Positions 1 through 10,244 of a stretch of 64,000 bases of DNA are shown in pieces (position 1 is the stretch's first letter; the number at the start of each line of letters is the position of its first letter). Origin of the DNA: Zhengitettix transpicula (taxonomy: Eukaryota; Arthropoda; Insecta; Orthoptera; Tetrigidae); contig CM073591.1 in NCBI GenBank assembly GCA_037074705.1, forward strand, positions 79,528,532-79,592,531. The letters are read 5' to 3'. The notes beneath the pieces are model-generated. The model saw only the letters and a program-made list of their open reading frames with translations. It had not been told where the DNA came from and did no database searches. The translations under genes were made by a program, and so were the position numbers.

Positions 1-1204
1 CCTCGTCTAGTGGTGTCACCGTTCACCCGTAGTTATACGTGCGTTTCTGTTACTGTTACTGAACAAAATGTCGCAGAAAATTCTGCGACCTTGGTATTAC
101 ATTTTTGTGCCGCAGATTATAGTTGGCTTAAACTATGGCGATATAGTATAAGTCGCGTGGTTGAGAGTTTAATTGTTTTGATTTGATAAACCGTCCAGTT
201 ATATAATCTAAAGTTGCCGTAAGCTACGTTATTTTAGAATTTTCTGTGTACTTATGATACGTATATTTAAAAAATAAAGAAAAAAGTAAGTGAATATTTT
301 AATTAAAACTGTGGTTTGTTCGACACTGCTCATTGAGAGTAGCTGACAATTGTCGATCATGCTTACCGTACCAAGGATGCATTACTTGTTGCATTAATGA
401 AGCAGCGTAAAATTTTGGGACGTCGAGTCCAATAAATGACTAAATGCATTTTCCAAAATCCTCTTTTCCACATTTTGATCCATGAATGGGAACTGCTGCG
501 TTACTTATAAGACTTGAATCTCGTAAATTTTCATCGCGGTTAGAGTCTTTCGTTTCACCCTTCTGTAACACCTCCTTATTTCTACAATTTTATGCTATAA
601 GCTGTCAGGATTTATATGTCAGTCATTCCGTACAATTCGCCATGAAAGGAAAAACTCGTGCATTCAAAACTTTGATCAACAACAGTAAAATCGATATCCA
701 AGCTTTCAGCAACTTCAGAGGAGTGGTGAAATAATTATGATGAAAAGAACTATGGTATTGATTTAGCAATTAAGGACGAACGATAAATAAGCATTTTGCC
801 ATGAGGACTGCATTTCTTCGATTTTCAACTCAATTCAAACATTCAAACACAGCTGACTGAGGAATAAAAATACTAAATTTCAACAATTTAAAGCTTAAGG
901 ATTAACAGAAAAATATTTTATTATACGGATATAAAGCAGCCCTCTCGTTTTAAAATATTTCTCTTGTTAGTACGTCATATGATTTATAATTTTCAAACTT
1001 TTTCATTAACTATGCAAAAATCGTTTCTGAAGGAGCAGAAGTTTAAAATTTAGTATATCGATTAAACATTTTCAGCCTTATTTTGGATTACAAAGATTGA
1101 TGTATTTGCAAATTAAGTTCGAAACATGAAGAAGTTTTAGCCTTATTTAGGACTAAGACAATGTAGTTAAAATACAACGAATGTATGTGTGTTTTTTTAC
1201 AGTG
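1..1204. other. AT-rich non-coding DNA, no gene seen
   Basis: No domain, repeat or splice-bounded exon was recognised here. One open frame of 82 codons (486-734) has no family resemblance and ordinary AT-rich composition, so it is treated as chance. Confidence 0.6.
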
Positions 1205-1450
1205 ACAGGAATACAAAAGGGATTGATGCGGAATGCCAAACGTTAACTTGAGTTCTATAATTATAGTTCAAGGATTCTACCCAGATGTCACCTTAAAGTG
1301 GTGCAGGACAAACCGTATAAAGCTTGTTTCAGGTAGGTCTGGCACTTGGTACTTGTCCCACGCCATCCTGATGCCGGGAGAGGGGTTTTCTGTGGACACG
1401 CAGAATTTCATTCTCCATATATTTGCCAGTTTACGTGGCAGCTGGCAGCA
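1205..1450 (-). repeat. Truncated copy of the ~440-bp poly(A) retroposon family (copy a)
   Basis: Strand is given in the poly(A)-sense direction. The stretch from 'gggattgatgcggaa' to 'ggcagctggcagc' aligns with the middle of the dispersed family also present at about 3.8, 22.2, 42.7, 44.1 and 57.5 kb. Shared landmarks are 'ttacttgtcccacgcc'-like and 'gggagaggggtttt'-like blocks. Both ends of the full element are missing. It is one of the more diverged copies, with several substitutions and small indels. A 134-codon frame (1233-1637) runs through it and into the next repeat; this is discussed as a finding and not called a gene. Confidence 0.75.
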
Positions 1451-1458
1451 TAAAAAAG

Positions 1459-1600
1459 GGAGCTCGCTTAAGGGTGGGGGTGGAGGGGCGTTTCAAGAAA
1501 ATAACGCAAATACAACCGATATTGGAGTAAAATCCAGGGATATGGATGTCGCTGTGTTTATTTATGAACATCTGGGAAACTCGCGAGGGTGGGCAGGAGT
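1459..1600 (+). repeat. G-rich dispersed repeat, copy 1 of a local pair
   Basis: The block opens with 'cgcttaagggtgggggtgg' and continues through 'aaaataacgcaaatac' to 'ctgggaaactcgcgagggtg'. A diverged second copy in the same orientation starts about 285 bases downstream at 1743. The family was not recognised. It directly abuts the truncated retroposon copy, so the two may have been inserted into one another. Confidence 0.6.
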
Positions 1601-1742
1601 GAGAGGCGGTGGTGGGCATAATTTTCAAACATGTTAACCAGGTGATTTTTGCGTCGAATAAACATATTTCAGTATCAATGAGATTCATAAAATTCACTGC
1701 ATGTTCTCTGTGTATATTTTCAACCCCTTTTGGGCTTGCGAG

Positions 1743-1862
1743 AGGAGCACCCTTAAGGGTGGGGATGGAGTGGCATTACATAAAAATAACGCAAAAACAC
1801 CGAATTTCGATTCAAATCTTTGGTTATGGATATATGACAACCCGGGCAACTCTGCCACGCAA
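1743..1862 (+). repeat. G-rich dispersed repeat, copy 2 of a local pair
   Basis: This copy matches the block at 1459 in order and orientation: 'ccttaagggtggggatgg', then 'aaaaataacgcaaaaacac', then 'ggttatggatatatgacaac' and a 'gggcaactctgcc' end. Similarity is clear but well below identity, which suggests two old insertions or an old segmental duplication, not a young tandem repeat. Confidence 0.6.
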
Positions 1863-2787
1863 ATGGATACTTTGCTTCTTTGGTACCTAAGGAATGAAAC
1901 ATGAGGACCGTGTTGATTTATATTAAAATATACGAAATTTAGCTCATGAATAAACACTAAAGTAATTGATTGAAAGTTTTAGTTAACGACTTTAAATAAG
2001 TAGAGTATATTTGCTATGCATGAATAGATGAATTGGTCAAAGGATGACGAGGTTTTGGAGCCCTTGAAAAACAAAACATTAGTAGATTATTGACTTAAAT
2101 AATAATTATGGGAGTAAATTTTATCGGATGTCCTTGCATGTGTTGCTGAGGGGAGGAGTATGTGTGCAAGATATTCGGCAGCGCTTCGTAATGACTGGCT
2201 AATGACTCTGTAATGACTCCATCAGAACACAAACGTGGTTAACAGCGCCGCTGCGCTCGTTCGTGTATTAGAGGTCGAGGAGCGGAGTAGGCCTACGCCA
2301 CTCTCGACGTGCAATTCTCGGAAACTTTCCTACTCAAGTCATCACTGTCTTCGGTGACCAACCGTACCTTATCATTGACATAAATAAAACTTACTTTGTT
2401 ATATTATGAACACTGTTCCTTCTGTGTCAGGTGCAAAAAAATTCTAAAAACTGTAAAGCTTAGAAGGCATGCTCATTTTTCTAAATTAAATGTTTGCTGA
2501 TTTTTATTTACTGGATCCATCTGTCCTCTACTGACGAAATATGAAAAGTGAAAAAGAATACACGCTTCATATGCAACTCAAAACACGTAAATTCAAATAA
2601 TGCATGATTTAAAACCGACAAGAAAAGTTATGTAGAGATACAAAAAATTATTGCAAATTTAACACATAAATGAGAAAAAATTTTATGTAAAATATAATTT
2701 CCACAGATGGTAAAAATATACTTATTTATAAATAATTTAATTCGATTTATTAGATAAATAAACAGCCAAATAATAGACTAATATAAG
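1863..2787. other. Non-coding, with a short GC-richer patch
   Basis: Mostly AT-rich with no gene. At 2190-2340 there is a CpG-containing patch ('agcgccgctgcgctcg', 'ggtcgaggagcggagtagg') that stands out from the flanks. No open frame or splice pair was convincing there. Confidence 0.5.
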
Positions 2788-2967
2788 GGCTAAATTAAAT
2801 ACCACACAACGTTATTGAAAGTCGTCGTTGCTTTCGTACGCTGATTAAAAAACGCAAGTTTGTTGATTTCGACAAATGATTTGTGCGGTGTGTCGTTCTA
2901 ACGGTTTTTTAATCACCTGACGAAAGCAACATGGATTGCAGAAACGTTGTGTGGTATTTAATTTTGC
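2788..2967. mobile_element. Fold-back element with hammerhead-like cores in its arms (HH-IR copy 1)
   Basis: Two arms of about 65 bases, 2789-2854 and 2902-2967, are inverted copies of each other. The outer ends read 'aaataccacacaacgtt' and 'aacgttgtgtggtattt', and the inner ends 'gattaaaaaacg' and 'cggttttttaatc'. The loop is about 47 bases. The right arm contains CTGACGA (2917-2923), a short stem (GCAA pairing with TTGC) and GAAAC (2941-2945), the order of a hammerhead ribozyme core. The left arm has a more degenerate version on the minus strand. The inverted structure is seen directly. Ribozyme activity and a link to Penelope-like elements are inferred. It could instead be a MITE. Confidence 0.7.
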
Positions 2968-3714
2968 ACTTATTTTAGTTTTATTATACTATTTAAATAA
3001 TTATATACATTTTAACACAGTCGTTACATATTTTTAATTACTTTTATAATAAATTCCTTGTTTTCCTCATGGAAGGAAATATGTCATATCCCTCTCAGAG
3101 ATTATCTACAGTAAATCTGATTTTCCACGCCTGAATAAAATATATTTACGTATGAGTTTTTTTCTTAAATCATTGCAGTTTTTTATTCGTAATACTTTCC
3201 ACTTGATTAAGCAACGGTAAAATTAATTAGTAGTATAATATCGACGTTATATAATTTTTTTAAAAAAAATCGTTTCACAATATAAGATATTCTGTAACAT
3301 GTTTTGTGATTTCCTCTCTTCTTGTAAATGAAATAGTGACTAGTGACAGACAACCACACAAGGTACTAATTAATGTGCTTTATGGAAATCTTAAATCATA
3401 TTCCTCTAAAGTGATTTTCAACTTTATGACGTCGTGTATCGTCACATATCAATAGTTGTATTCTGAATGACACTTATAAATGCAAACTTTGAATGGCGAG
3501 TTGTTAATTTTTATGTTTCCGCGGAGGGAAGAAAATGAACTGTCTATAGAATATTTTTGCCGTTTCTCTCCAACGTGCTAAAATAAACAATAGTATTTAT
3601 GATTCACAGCCGGAATGAGTGTGTACAGTGACATATGCATTGTAATAAAGATTTTATCTTTGAAATTCCTTATTAAGTTTTGTAGAATAAAAAGAAACAT
3701 GATCCGTGGTAGGT
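2968..3714. other. AT-rich non-coding DNA
   Basis: No gene, repeat family or RNA was recognised. Confidence 0.5.
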
Positions 3715-3780
3715 CTGCGAGGGCTATTCTCTCGCAGGCAATACCTGCGAGGGATGTTCTCTCGCAGGCAGAACCTTGTA
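3715..3780. repeat. Palindromic 30-bp minisatellite, about two units
   Basis: Two units, 3715-3742 and 3745-3772, share the pattern CTGCGAGGG-N-T-TTCTCTCGCAGGCA. Each unit is itself an imperfect inverted repeat (CTGCGAG paired with CTCGCAG). A third, degenerate unit may follow at 3775. Because the period is a multiple of three, overlapping frames stay open on both strands; these are consequences of the repeat, not evidence for a protein. Confidence 0.65.
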
Positions 3781-3815
3781 GGAGAGATACGAAGGGGCAA
3801 CCTTTGGGGATGCCT

Positions 3816-4260
3816 TTTCCTCTCCGTTTTTGAACTAAGGTCCCCACAAGCCGAGGCACCTCGGCCTGTTTTGAGAGGTGTATCTTCCGGGGTCACACAC
3901 CTTGGGCATACGGTAAGAGTTTGTTCGCTGTTCCCATTGGAACAGTCGGCCAGCTGCCTCCTAAACTGGTCGAGGTACAGAGAAGGGAATGCTGCGTCCC
4001 CACAGCAAACTCCTCTCCCGCTATCGGAAGGGACAAGTACCCAATGCCCGACCTACCTGATGCAGGTTTTTCTAGGGTTTTCCCTGCATTTCTTTAGGCG
4101 AATGCCGGGTAGGATCCTTAAAATATAGCCCGGGGGCCCTAGTTAACCCTTGGCTACCTTCCTCTACCCTTCCGCATCCCCCCTTTCAAATCCCTTCCTA
4201 TGCTATTAAAGGAGAGTTGCCGAATGTGGATTACCGTCATGTAGCCTGTTGCCCTACAAA
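3816..4260 (+). mobile_element. Full-length ~440-bp poly(A) retroposon (copy b)
   Basis: This copy runs from a CT-rich 5' end ('ctctccgtttttgaactaag') to an A-rich tail at 4251-4260. An early hairpin is formed by GCCGAGG and CCTCGGC around a 2-base loop (3852-3867). Landmarks are 'ggtcgaggtacagagaag', 'ctcctctcccgctatcgg', 'cctgatgcaggtttttctag' and 'tagcccgggggccctag'. No tRNA B box is visible in the head, so it does not look like a standard tRNA-derived SINE. Similar length and ends in several copies argue for a discrete short retroposon and against random LINE truncation. Confidence 0.8.
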
Positions 4261-5137
4261 AAAAAACAAAAACATTATCCTTTGAACTTTCGTCCTATTG
4301 CATAGTCGGAAGAGGAAACAAATATTATGAAAAGCGGTTCTGTATGTTTTCATTAGCTTGATTAAATCAGTTATATCTTGAAATTTTATTTGAACGAAAG
4401 TGTTGAAAATTTCTTTATTTAAAAATAACGGGCTTTATTCTAGTGTAAGTCGAATAAACAAACCTTGGACGCGATAGAAGAAATTTTTCATTTCTTAAAC
4501 TCAATACTTTGTGGTAAAGGCAGAATGACCGGCGCCTTCCCGAAGCCAGATGATGATGCAGTGTATTCTTTTAATGGAAGATACTTGTTCTGCCTAAAAC
4601 GAAGCACATTTCTCAGGGATATTTATTGAACCTTGCTTCCCCCTGAATTCTTATACAAGAATGTTTCCTCTCCTGTATGAATTACTTAATTCCCCATAAT
4701 TATAATATAATATATTATGGAACCCGATCTCAAATTGTTTCTACAGTAAATTTATATCAGCATTCAGACATTTTTTTCTCAGATTTTCTACATTGTTAAA
4801 AAACCGAAGACTATTCTACGTGAAATGAAACGGAACTTAGCTTGAATTTAAGAACTTTCTTAAAATCTTGTCATTTTTAATGATCTGTTTCAGTCCATTG
4901 AAATATTTTCTTCAGAACACTCAACATTCACATGACTAAAAAAGTCCATAATCTATTACGCAAGTAAATAAATATGTTGATAATTATCGCCTTGTAGTTT
5001 ACTATGATGCAGACGCATATCAATAGTTTCTAATTTTCTGTATGATATATTTTTCCTGTTACAAAATTCAGAATAAAATGAAAAATTTACGTCTCCTTGA
5101 AAATTAATAATAAGAAAGATTGACAAATATAATCAAT
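4261..5137. other. AT-rich non-coding DNA
   Basis: No gene recognised. A small GC-richer patch around 4528-4560 ('tgaccggcgccttcccg') has no further support. Confidence 0.5.
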
Positions 5138-5321
5138 AAAAGTGATTATATAAATACCATAAAATGTTTCCAGAAGCCCTATAACTTATTTCAGGTGCAG
5201 ATTTTGAGTTTTGTCATCTGACTTGTGCAGTTGTGTCTTTCTAGGTTCTTGAGTTTTTTTTTCTGCATCTGAAGAAAGGAACAAGGCTTCCAGAAACGTT
5301 TTGTGGTATTTATATTGTCAC
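5138..5321. mobile_element. Fold-back element with hammerhead-like cores (HH-IR copy 2)
   Basis: Arms at about 5138-5200 and 5258-5321 are inverted copies. Outer ends are 'aaataccataaaatgtttcc' and, on the other side, 'aaacgttttgtggtattt'. The right arm has CTGAAGA (5269-5275), a GGAA/TTCC stem and GAAAC (5293-5297). Its loop-side sequence ('cttgtgcagttgtgtctttc') resembles the loop of the element at 2788, so both belong to one family. The stem differs from copy 1 by a compensatory exchange (GCAA/TTGC against GGAA/TTCC). Confidence 0.7.
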
Positions 5322-5438
5322 TTCTTTTATATGTATTTGGCTATCTATCTTATTATTAATAATTCACGATAAATTAATGCTCAGATACAGCAGAATCAAT
5401 CTAAAATTTGAATTAAGACATTAAAAACCATACAAGTC

Positions 5439-5468
5439 GTTTCCTACACGTTTTGTCGACCTCATCAG
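5439..5468 (-). ncRNA. Hammerhead-like core motif
   Basis: On the minus strand the order is CTGATGA, then a possible stem (CGACA against TGTAG, 4 of 5 pairs) and GAAAC. It lies about 120 bases from the fold-back element at 5138-5321 but has a different stem and flank, so it appears to be a separate module. Stem I and the cleavage site were not established, so this is a candidate only. Confidence 0.35.
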
Positions 5469-6239
5469 ATGAAGATAATGCATTAGACAAAGGACGTCAA
5501 CACTAAATAAAATTTACAAAGATATTAAGCAGACAAAATAATATCGCTTTGGATGTTAATAGTAAATTTATTTAATTTCATCTGTATGATTTCAGAAATT
5601 TTTCTACTATCATAATATTATCAAAATTGTGGTGTTTCAAAGTACAATGTTTCGTTACAACCGATTGTTTATCAACTGGTAGTTTGTTTTTACTGTGTGG
5701 TCTTTAATCATAGTTTTTAAGACTCTCTGCGTTTTTTTCTGCTAAAACGCTGATCTTTTTTAAATTAATAACATTATTCAATAAAAAATACAGGCTATAA
5801 ACAAAAATTAGTTTAATCCTGTTAGAAACATGGTTGGCAATTACTTTGACGATAACGAAGTATATGCTTTTTAATACAGATCAAGAATTTGTTAGATATT
5901 TTGTCGGCATAAATTGTTTCATGTGAATCTTGCAACATAAAATTGGTTTCGGACACACAAAAATATTATAAAGGTATTATATTACATTTTACTGCATCAT
6001 TTTAAAAGTTGGCAATATTAAAAGAATATTGATGAGACCTGTTATATTTTTTTGCCGATCATGTTTTTATATGTATTTCTGTAAATGAATGAAACTAGTC
6101 TGCCACAGCCAATTTTCTGTAGCCTATGAAGAACTGAGCAGTTTTGCGCTTCGCACATTACATAGAGCTTAGTCGGGGATCCGATGGCCAGATTTGGTGA
6201 TTGATGCGTGAAGTTATACGCACACAAGTTTAATTCAGA
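5469..6239. other. AT-rich non-coding DNA
   Basis: No gene or repeat family recognised. Confidence 0.5.
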
Positions 6240-6540
6240 TTAGCATCTGCAGTTCGTCAATCACCGGACGGGACACAGTGCTGTTTTTCCCCCCCGAAGG
6301 CGACTGTTTGGCACACACGTGTATCGATTCCACGGCGCGAGTTGTCTGTGGGCGCCCGGCTCTAATAATACACGGCAGGCAGGCAACGCGTACACCAGAT
6401 TACCCTCCGTCCGTGGGAGGACGATGCATCGGCGCGTGTTAATAAGACCATTGCGACACTCCTACCAAACTCTTCACAATAGGTTACCAGAAAATATAGA
6501 GCTGACGTAAGCGCGGCGTTCGCCCACAATCCGCAGACGT
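6240..6540. other. GC-richer, CpG-containing island
   Basis: Composition changes sharply from the AT-rich flanks ('gcgcgagttgtctgtgggcg', 'ggaggacgatgcatcggcg'). A 63-codon frame (6319-6510) is not recognisable. The island could be a regulatory element, a non-coding exon or an unrecognised repeat; the sequence alone does not decide. Confidence 0.35.
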
Positions 6541-8416
6541 GCCATTTCGTTTAACTCAAACGCTGTGAAAGTATCGTTTTAATATTAAATCCGCGCTATT
6601 TAACTACTGACGTGAAAAGATTAGTAGCAATGTTGTGTTCACACTATAGACTTCATTTATCGGTATTATACTAGGAGAAACCTTAAAAGCACTCGTACAA
6701 TAAAAATGTTTTTGTAGCATCATGAATAATTTTTGAACATACGTAATATAAGCATTCACATTTAATTGTATGCTGAGAAGAACTTAGGTCCTTAATAACA
6801 ATAATATAATAATTGAATTTCAGAAAAAGTTTCTATAATTGCACGCTTGTCAAGTGAAATTATTCGAACATTAAAACTAGAAAACCGGAACTAGAAAAGA
6901 GAATGTTGACATATTTGTGGATGGGGCGAATCAGATCTGAAGATGAAATCGACAAGGTAAGCAATGGAAATTATTTATTATTTCCACTAGGGGTTTAAAT
7001 TGAACTTTACTTCGCCGGGAGTGTCTGCGAACCAGAAAAATATTGTCTATATATAAATTGTCGGTTTCGTATTAATTTTAAGTGCCCCCTTCCTCGGATT
7101 TAAAGAGGCGATTGATGCCTTCAGATTTTCTTCCCCGGGTTAAAACTCTCAAATTTGACTGAAATTTCTACATGAATTTAGTGGCATGCTAGAACATCCA
7201 TATATTGTAGGGGGTAAATTTTGACACGCGAGGAATTTGCCGAAGTTGAAAATATCTAGAAAGCACTGTTAAGTTAATTGTTACAGCGTGAGTTTGAGCG
7301 TGTCTGCATAGGAACAGGCGGCGTTGAGATGTTTATCACCGAAATCATATACCCGAAATAAACTAACTCACTAATCTATAATTATGTGGGAGTTGATTAT
7401 ATTTGGAGTTTAAACTCAGTAATACACCGTGTAGTTCAACTGTTTCGATTGGAAGACTATATTAATGTGGTATTTGGACGTAAAGCATTCCGCTGTTACG
7501 CAGACTTCAGGATGAAACTGAATATCCAGGACACGACGACGAACGCGAAGTCTAGATCAATCAACGAACGTTGGTGAGGATGATCCAGATTAACATATAC
7601 ATTGACCGACCCACTGAGGTTTTTTTATCGTGTGTTTCGTCCGCTGCTAGGCAAAACAAAGAGTCTAATTTAATCGATAGCAGTCCCTAGCAATTGTTTA
7701 ATTAATAATAATCTGATATATGTTAATTTTTATCAATAAATAAACTTATTTTTCATGTCATATATAGCTTATTTGTTGAGGATTAATCGAATAACGTTAC
7801 TATAATTAGGAGGCGTTGTCTCCAGAAACGGAAAATTTTGCTGTGTGTTGCGGGAGGGCATAACTTACATAACCGTAAAATTGAGTACCAGCAAAAACTA
7901 TAAGAATGAATTAATCGCAGATATTCCACTTCTGGTGTTATCAAAGAAATGTTGCCATCGTCTTCAATTTTTGTGATATTGGACACCATTGCTGAAACGC
8001 GAGAATGATAGAAACATGATTTCTTAAGTGCTAGTAAACTGAATTTACGTCTTATATATGACTTTCATAGAGACTTCGAAACGTTTTGCAGATAAAGGAA
8101 TCTATTTGATTTATTAACGGGCAAACCATGAGAAAAAATTTATACTAGCAACTGATCTATTTGAGAATTTGTGGTCAAGCCGTTTATGAATATTTCAAAC
8201 TAAACAGTTGTAAAGACAGAAAAAGGTCCAAGTATGAATGTGCTGTTGAATGCTGATGTTATATGAATACCTATAAAATTTATAGCCACTGTATCCGTTA
8301 TGGAAACGCAAAGATTGTCAGAATCCTTTCGAGTCAAGAACGATTCGTAAGAAATCTGTGACGATGGAACTGATGAGCAAAAGACTAGTGACAGACGAAT
8401 TTTGGATGTAGCTTAC
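6541..8416. other. AT-rich DNA, possible intron of a minus-strand gene at its right end
   Basis: No recognised gene. If the exon at 8417-8585 is real, the DNA to its left is downstream intron on the minus strand. Two short frames here (7386-7577 plus, 7783-7989 minus) carry no family motif. Confidence 0.4.
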
Positions 8417-8585
8417 CACTGGCTGATGAAGTCAGGTCCTATGGAGAAGATGTTGGAGGAGCGGTTGGCGAGAAGATCTGTTCCGTTGAGCCCGTTAGGC
8501 TCTGCCGTCGAGTTGTCCATGAGCTGGCGCTGCCGTCACCGGCGTTGCGGAGCCGCCGTCGTCGAAATTCTGCGCATCGCAGTAC
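8417..8585 (-). CDS. Candidate first coding exon of an unidentified gene (partial)
   Basis: On the minus strand a GC-rich block is bounded by a plausible splice acceptor ('ccttgttctag' ending at 8586) and a donor (CAGTG followed by GTAAGC, intron starting at 8416). An in-frame TGA lies six codons upstream of the ATG at 8520-8518, so this Met would be the true start. It is followed by 34 complete codons beginning MDNSTAEPNGLNGTDLL, with three N-glycosylation sequons (residues 3-5, 12-14, 19-21). No signal peptide or membrane segment falls inside the exon. A short sequon-rich N-terminus followed by an intron would suit the extracellular tail of an insect seven-transmembrane receptor, but that is inference and the gene was not recognised. 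The sharp match between the composition change and the splice signals is the best support. The overlapping 83-codon plus-strand frame (8402-8653) is regarded as its shadow. Confidence 0.4.
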
Positions 8586-9700
8586 CTAGAACAAGGTTAT
8601 TTTTCATTATGGCCACCTCTGTAAAGCCAGTTCATCAGGAAATTACAACGTAAAGGTACTACAATAAATGAATGTATTTTTACCGTTTCCATATCAACTT
8701 CCCAAGCTGTAATATGTATTTAACATTATTCTAAATCTTTAATCGACGAATGAATGAGTGTTTATTCGCTGTAATTAATATTACACTTTGTGGAAGCTTT
8801 AGTCAATAATGAAATTGAAAGTTATTACTGAGATTATAATGAATAATACAGCGCCATAAAATGTTTGCTTTCCTTCCCTGGAATTAGAACTCACTATTTA
8901 TTATTTACACAGCTTCACCTAAAAAGAGTGTCTTAAATCAAATATATCATAGTATTATTAAAATGAATCAGAAACAATTACTTCACTACACAATCCTTCA
9001 TTAAGTAATTTAACAACCTCAGTGACGAATGTTACCTATGTCTATTCTACTTTCATAATATATTAATGTTACAGTGCAGGATTGTGTATTATCACAGAAC
9101 TCATAATTGAAGTTTCGAAGGAAGAGTAAAAAATAATTAATCAATTACTTCCAGAGAGAGTTTTAATCTAATATTAGTTTACATTGTTATATAATGACGT
9201 ACAAAGGCAATCCATCAAATATTTCACTCCTAACAGTGATTATGATAACATATTTCAAAAATTAACGCAATATGTAATAAGTTACTTTAGGTTAAATTTA
9301 TTATTGAAAGAATCTACACCATGGCTGTGTTTATTACTTCTGAAAGTATCTTGATTACCCGAAACTTTTTCGTGAATATGAGATAATCATAACGTCAGTT
9401 AGAGCTCCACCGATTCAAAATTTAATCATTCGAAGATTGTTTTGGCTTTGGTCAATTTTTATGGTCTTTATCGCATCATTTTTATTCAATAATCCACTTT
9501 TTGTTGGACTATTATGCCCCTTCGTATGATAAATAACTTCTATTAAGTAATCATCGGGAATTTTCATAGTGCAGTTATAATTGAAAAATTACGTAGTTAA
9601 CGGCTCTATGTATTACTGTTTATCAGTCTCGGAGAATCTACAATAGGCCACAATTGAAAACTTTACTCGAGTTTCTCGTAATTGAGACTAATTCACGCAA
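8586..9700. other. AT-rich non-coding DNA
   Basis: No gene recognised. It would be intron or upstream DNA of the candidate exon at 8417-8585. Confidence 0.45.
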
Positions 9701-10130
9701 GTGGACGTATCGCCTTTCTTGCAGGATCGTCAATAGATCGGGGTCATACATTAGAGCCGTAAGATATTTCACTGTCACAGTTTCAATGGTCTTGGATCAT
9801 GGTTCATAGTCGTAGCCACGACGTAATTGCTTGACTGTACCCTCGGGAGTAGTGACTCTGGGCTGGTGAAATGACTGTCGCTCGCTGGCGGCAGCGATGA
9901 TTTGATTTCGAGAGAAGGGCATGCTCACGTAATCGGATTGCGCAGGTATACGCAGCCTCCGTAGATTAGCTGCAGCTTAGCATGTCAAACAGCCCCTTGC
10001 AGCACTGCCGATGCCCGCCTGCTTTCATCACGCTTACAGCTATTTACAACTACCAAATTATTGCTGACGACGATTCACGGTGCGTCACTGAAATAAAGCG
10101 CCGGAATCCAATATTGAACCCTGCGTTCCC
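9700..10130. promoter_or_regulatory. GC-richer island, possible regulatory element
   Basis: The stretch has CpG-containing, non-repetitive sequence ('gtcgctcgctggcggcagcg', 'gcagcactgccgatgcccg') with no long open frame. Such islands in gene-poor insect DNA are often conserved cis-regulatory elements. No specific factor site can be claimed. Confidence 0.25.
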
Positions 10131-10244
10131 TTTCTGAGAATATTTGTGCTTAATATAATTTCGAAAGTGACTTTCTTAGACAGACCTTATGGGCAACGTA
10201 CTTATAATAATTAAGTAATATTATTTACGGTATATAGTTTTCCA

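Noticed and set aside
486..734. 82-codon frame as a small gene
   Set aside because: No motif, ordinary composition, no splice or promoter support.
3578..4128. Overlapping frames on both strands as genes
   Set aside because: Explained by the palindromic minisatellite and retroposon copy b.
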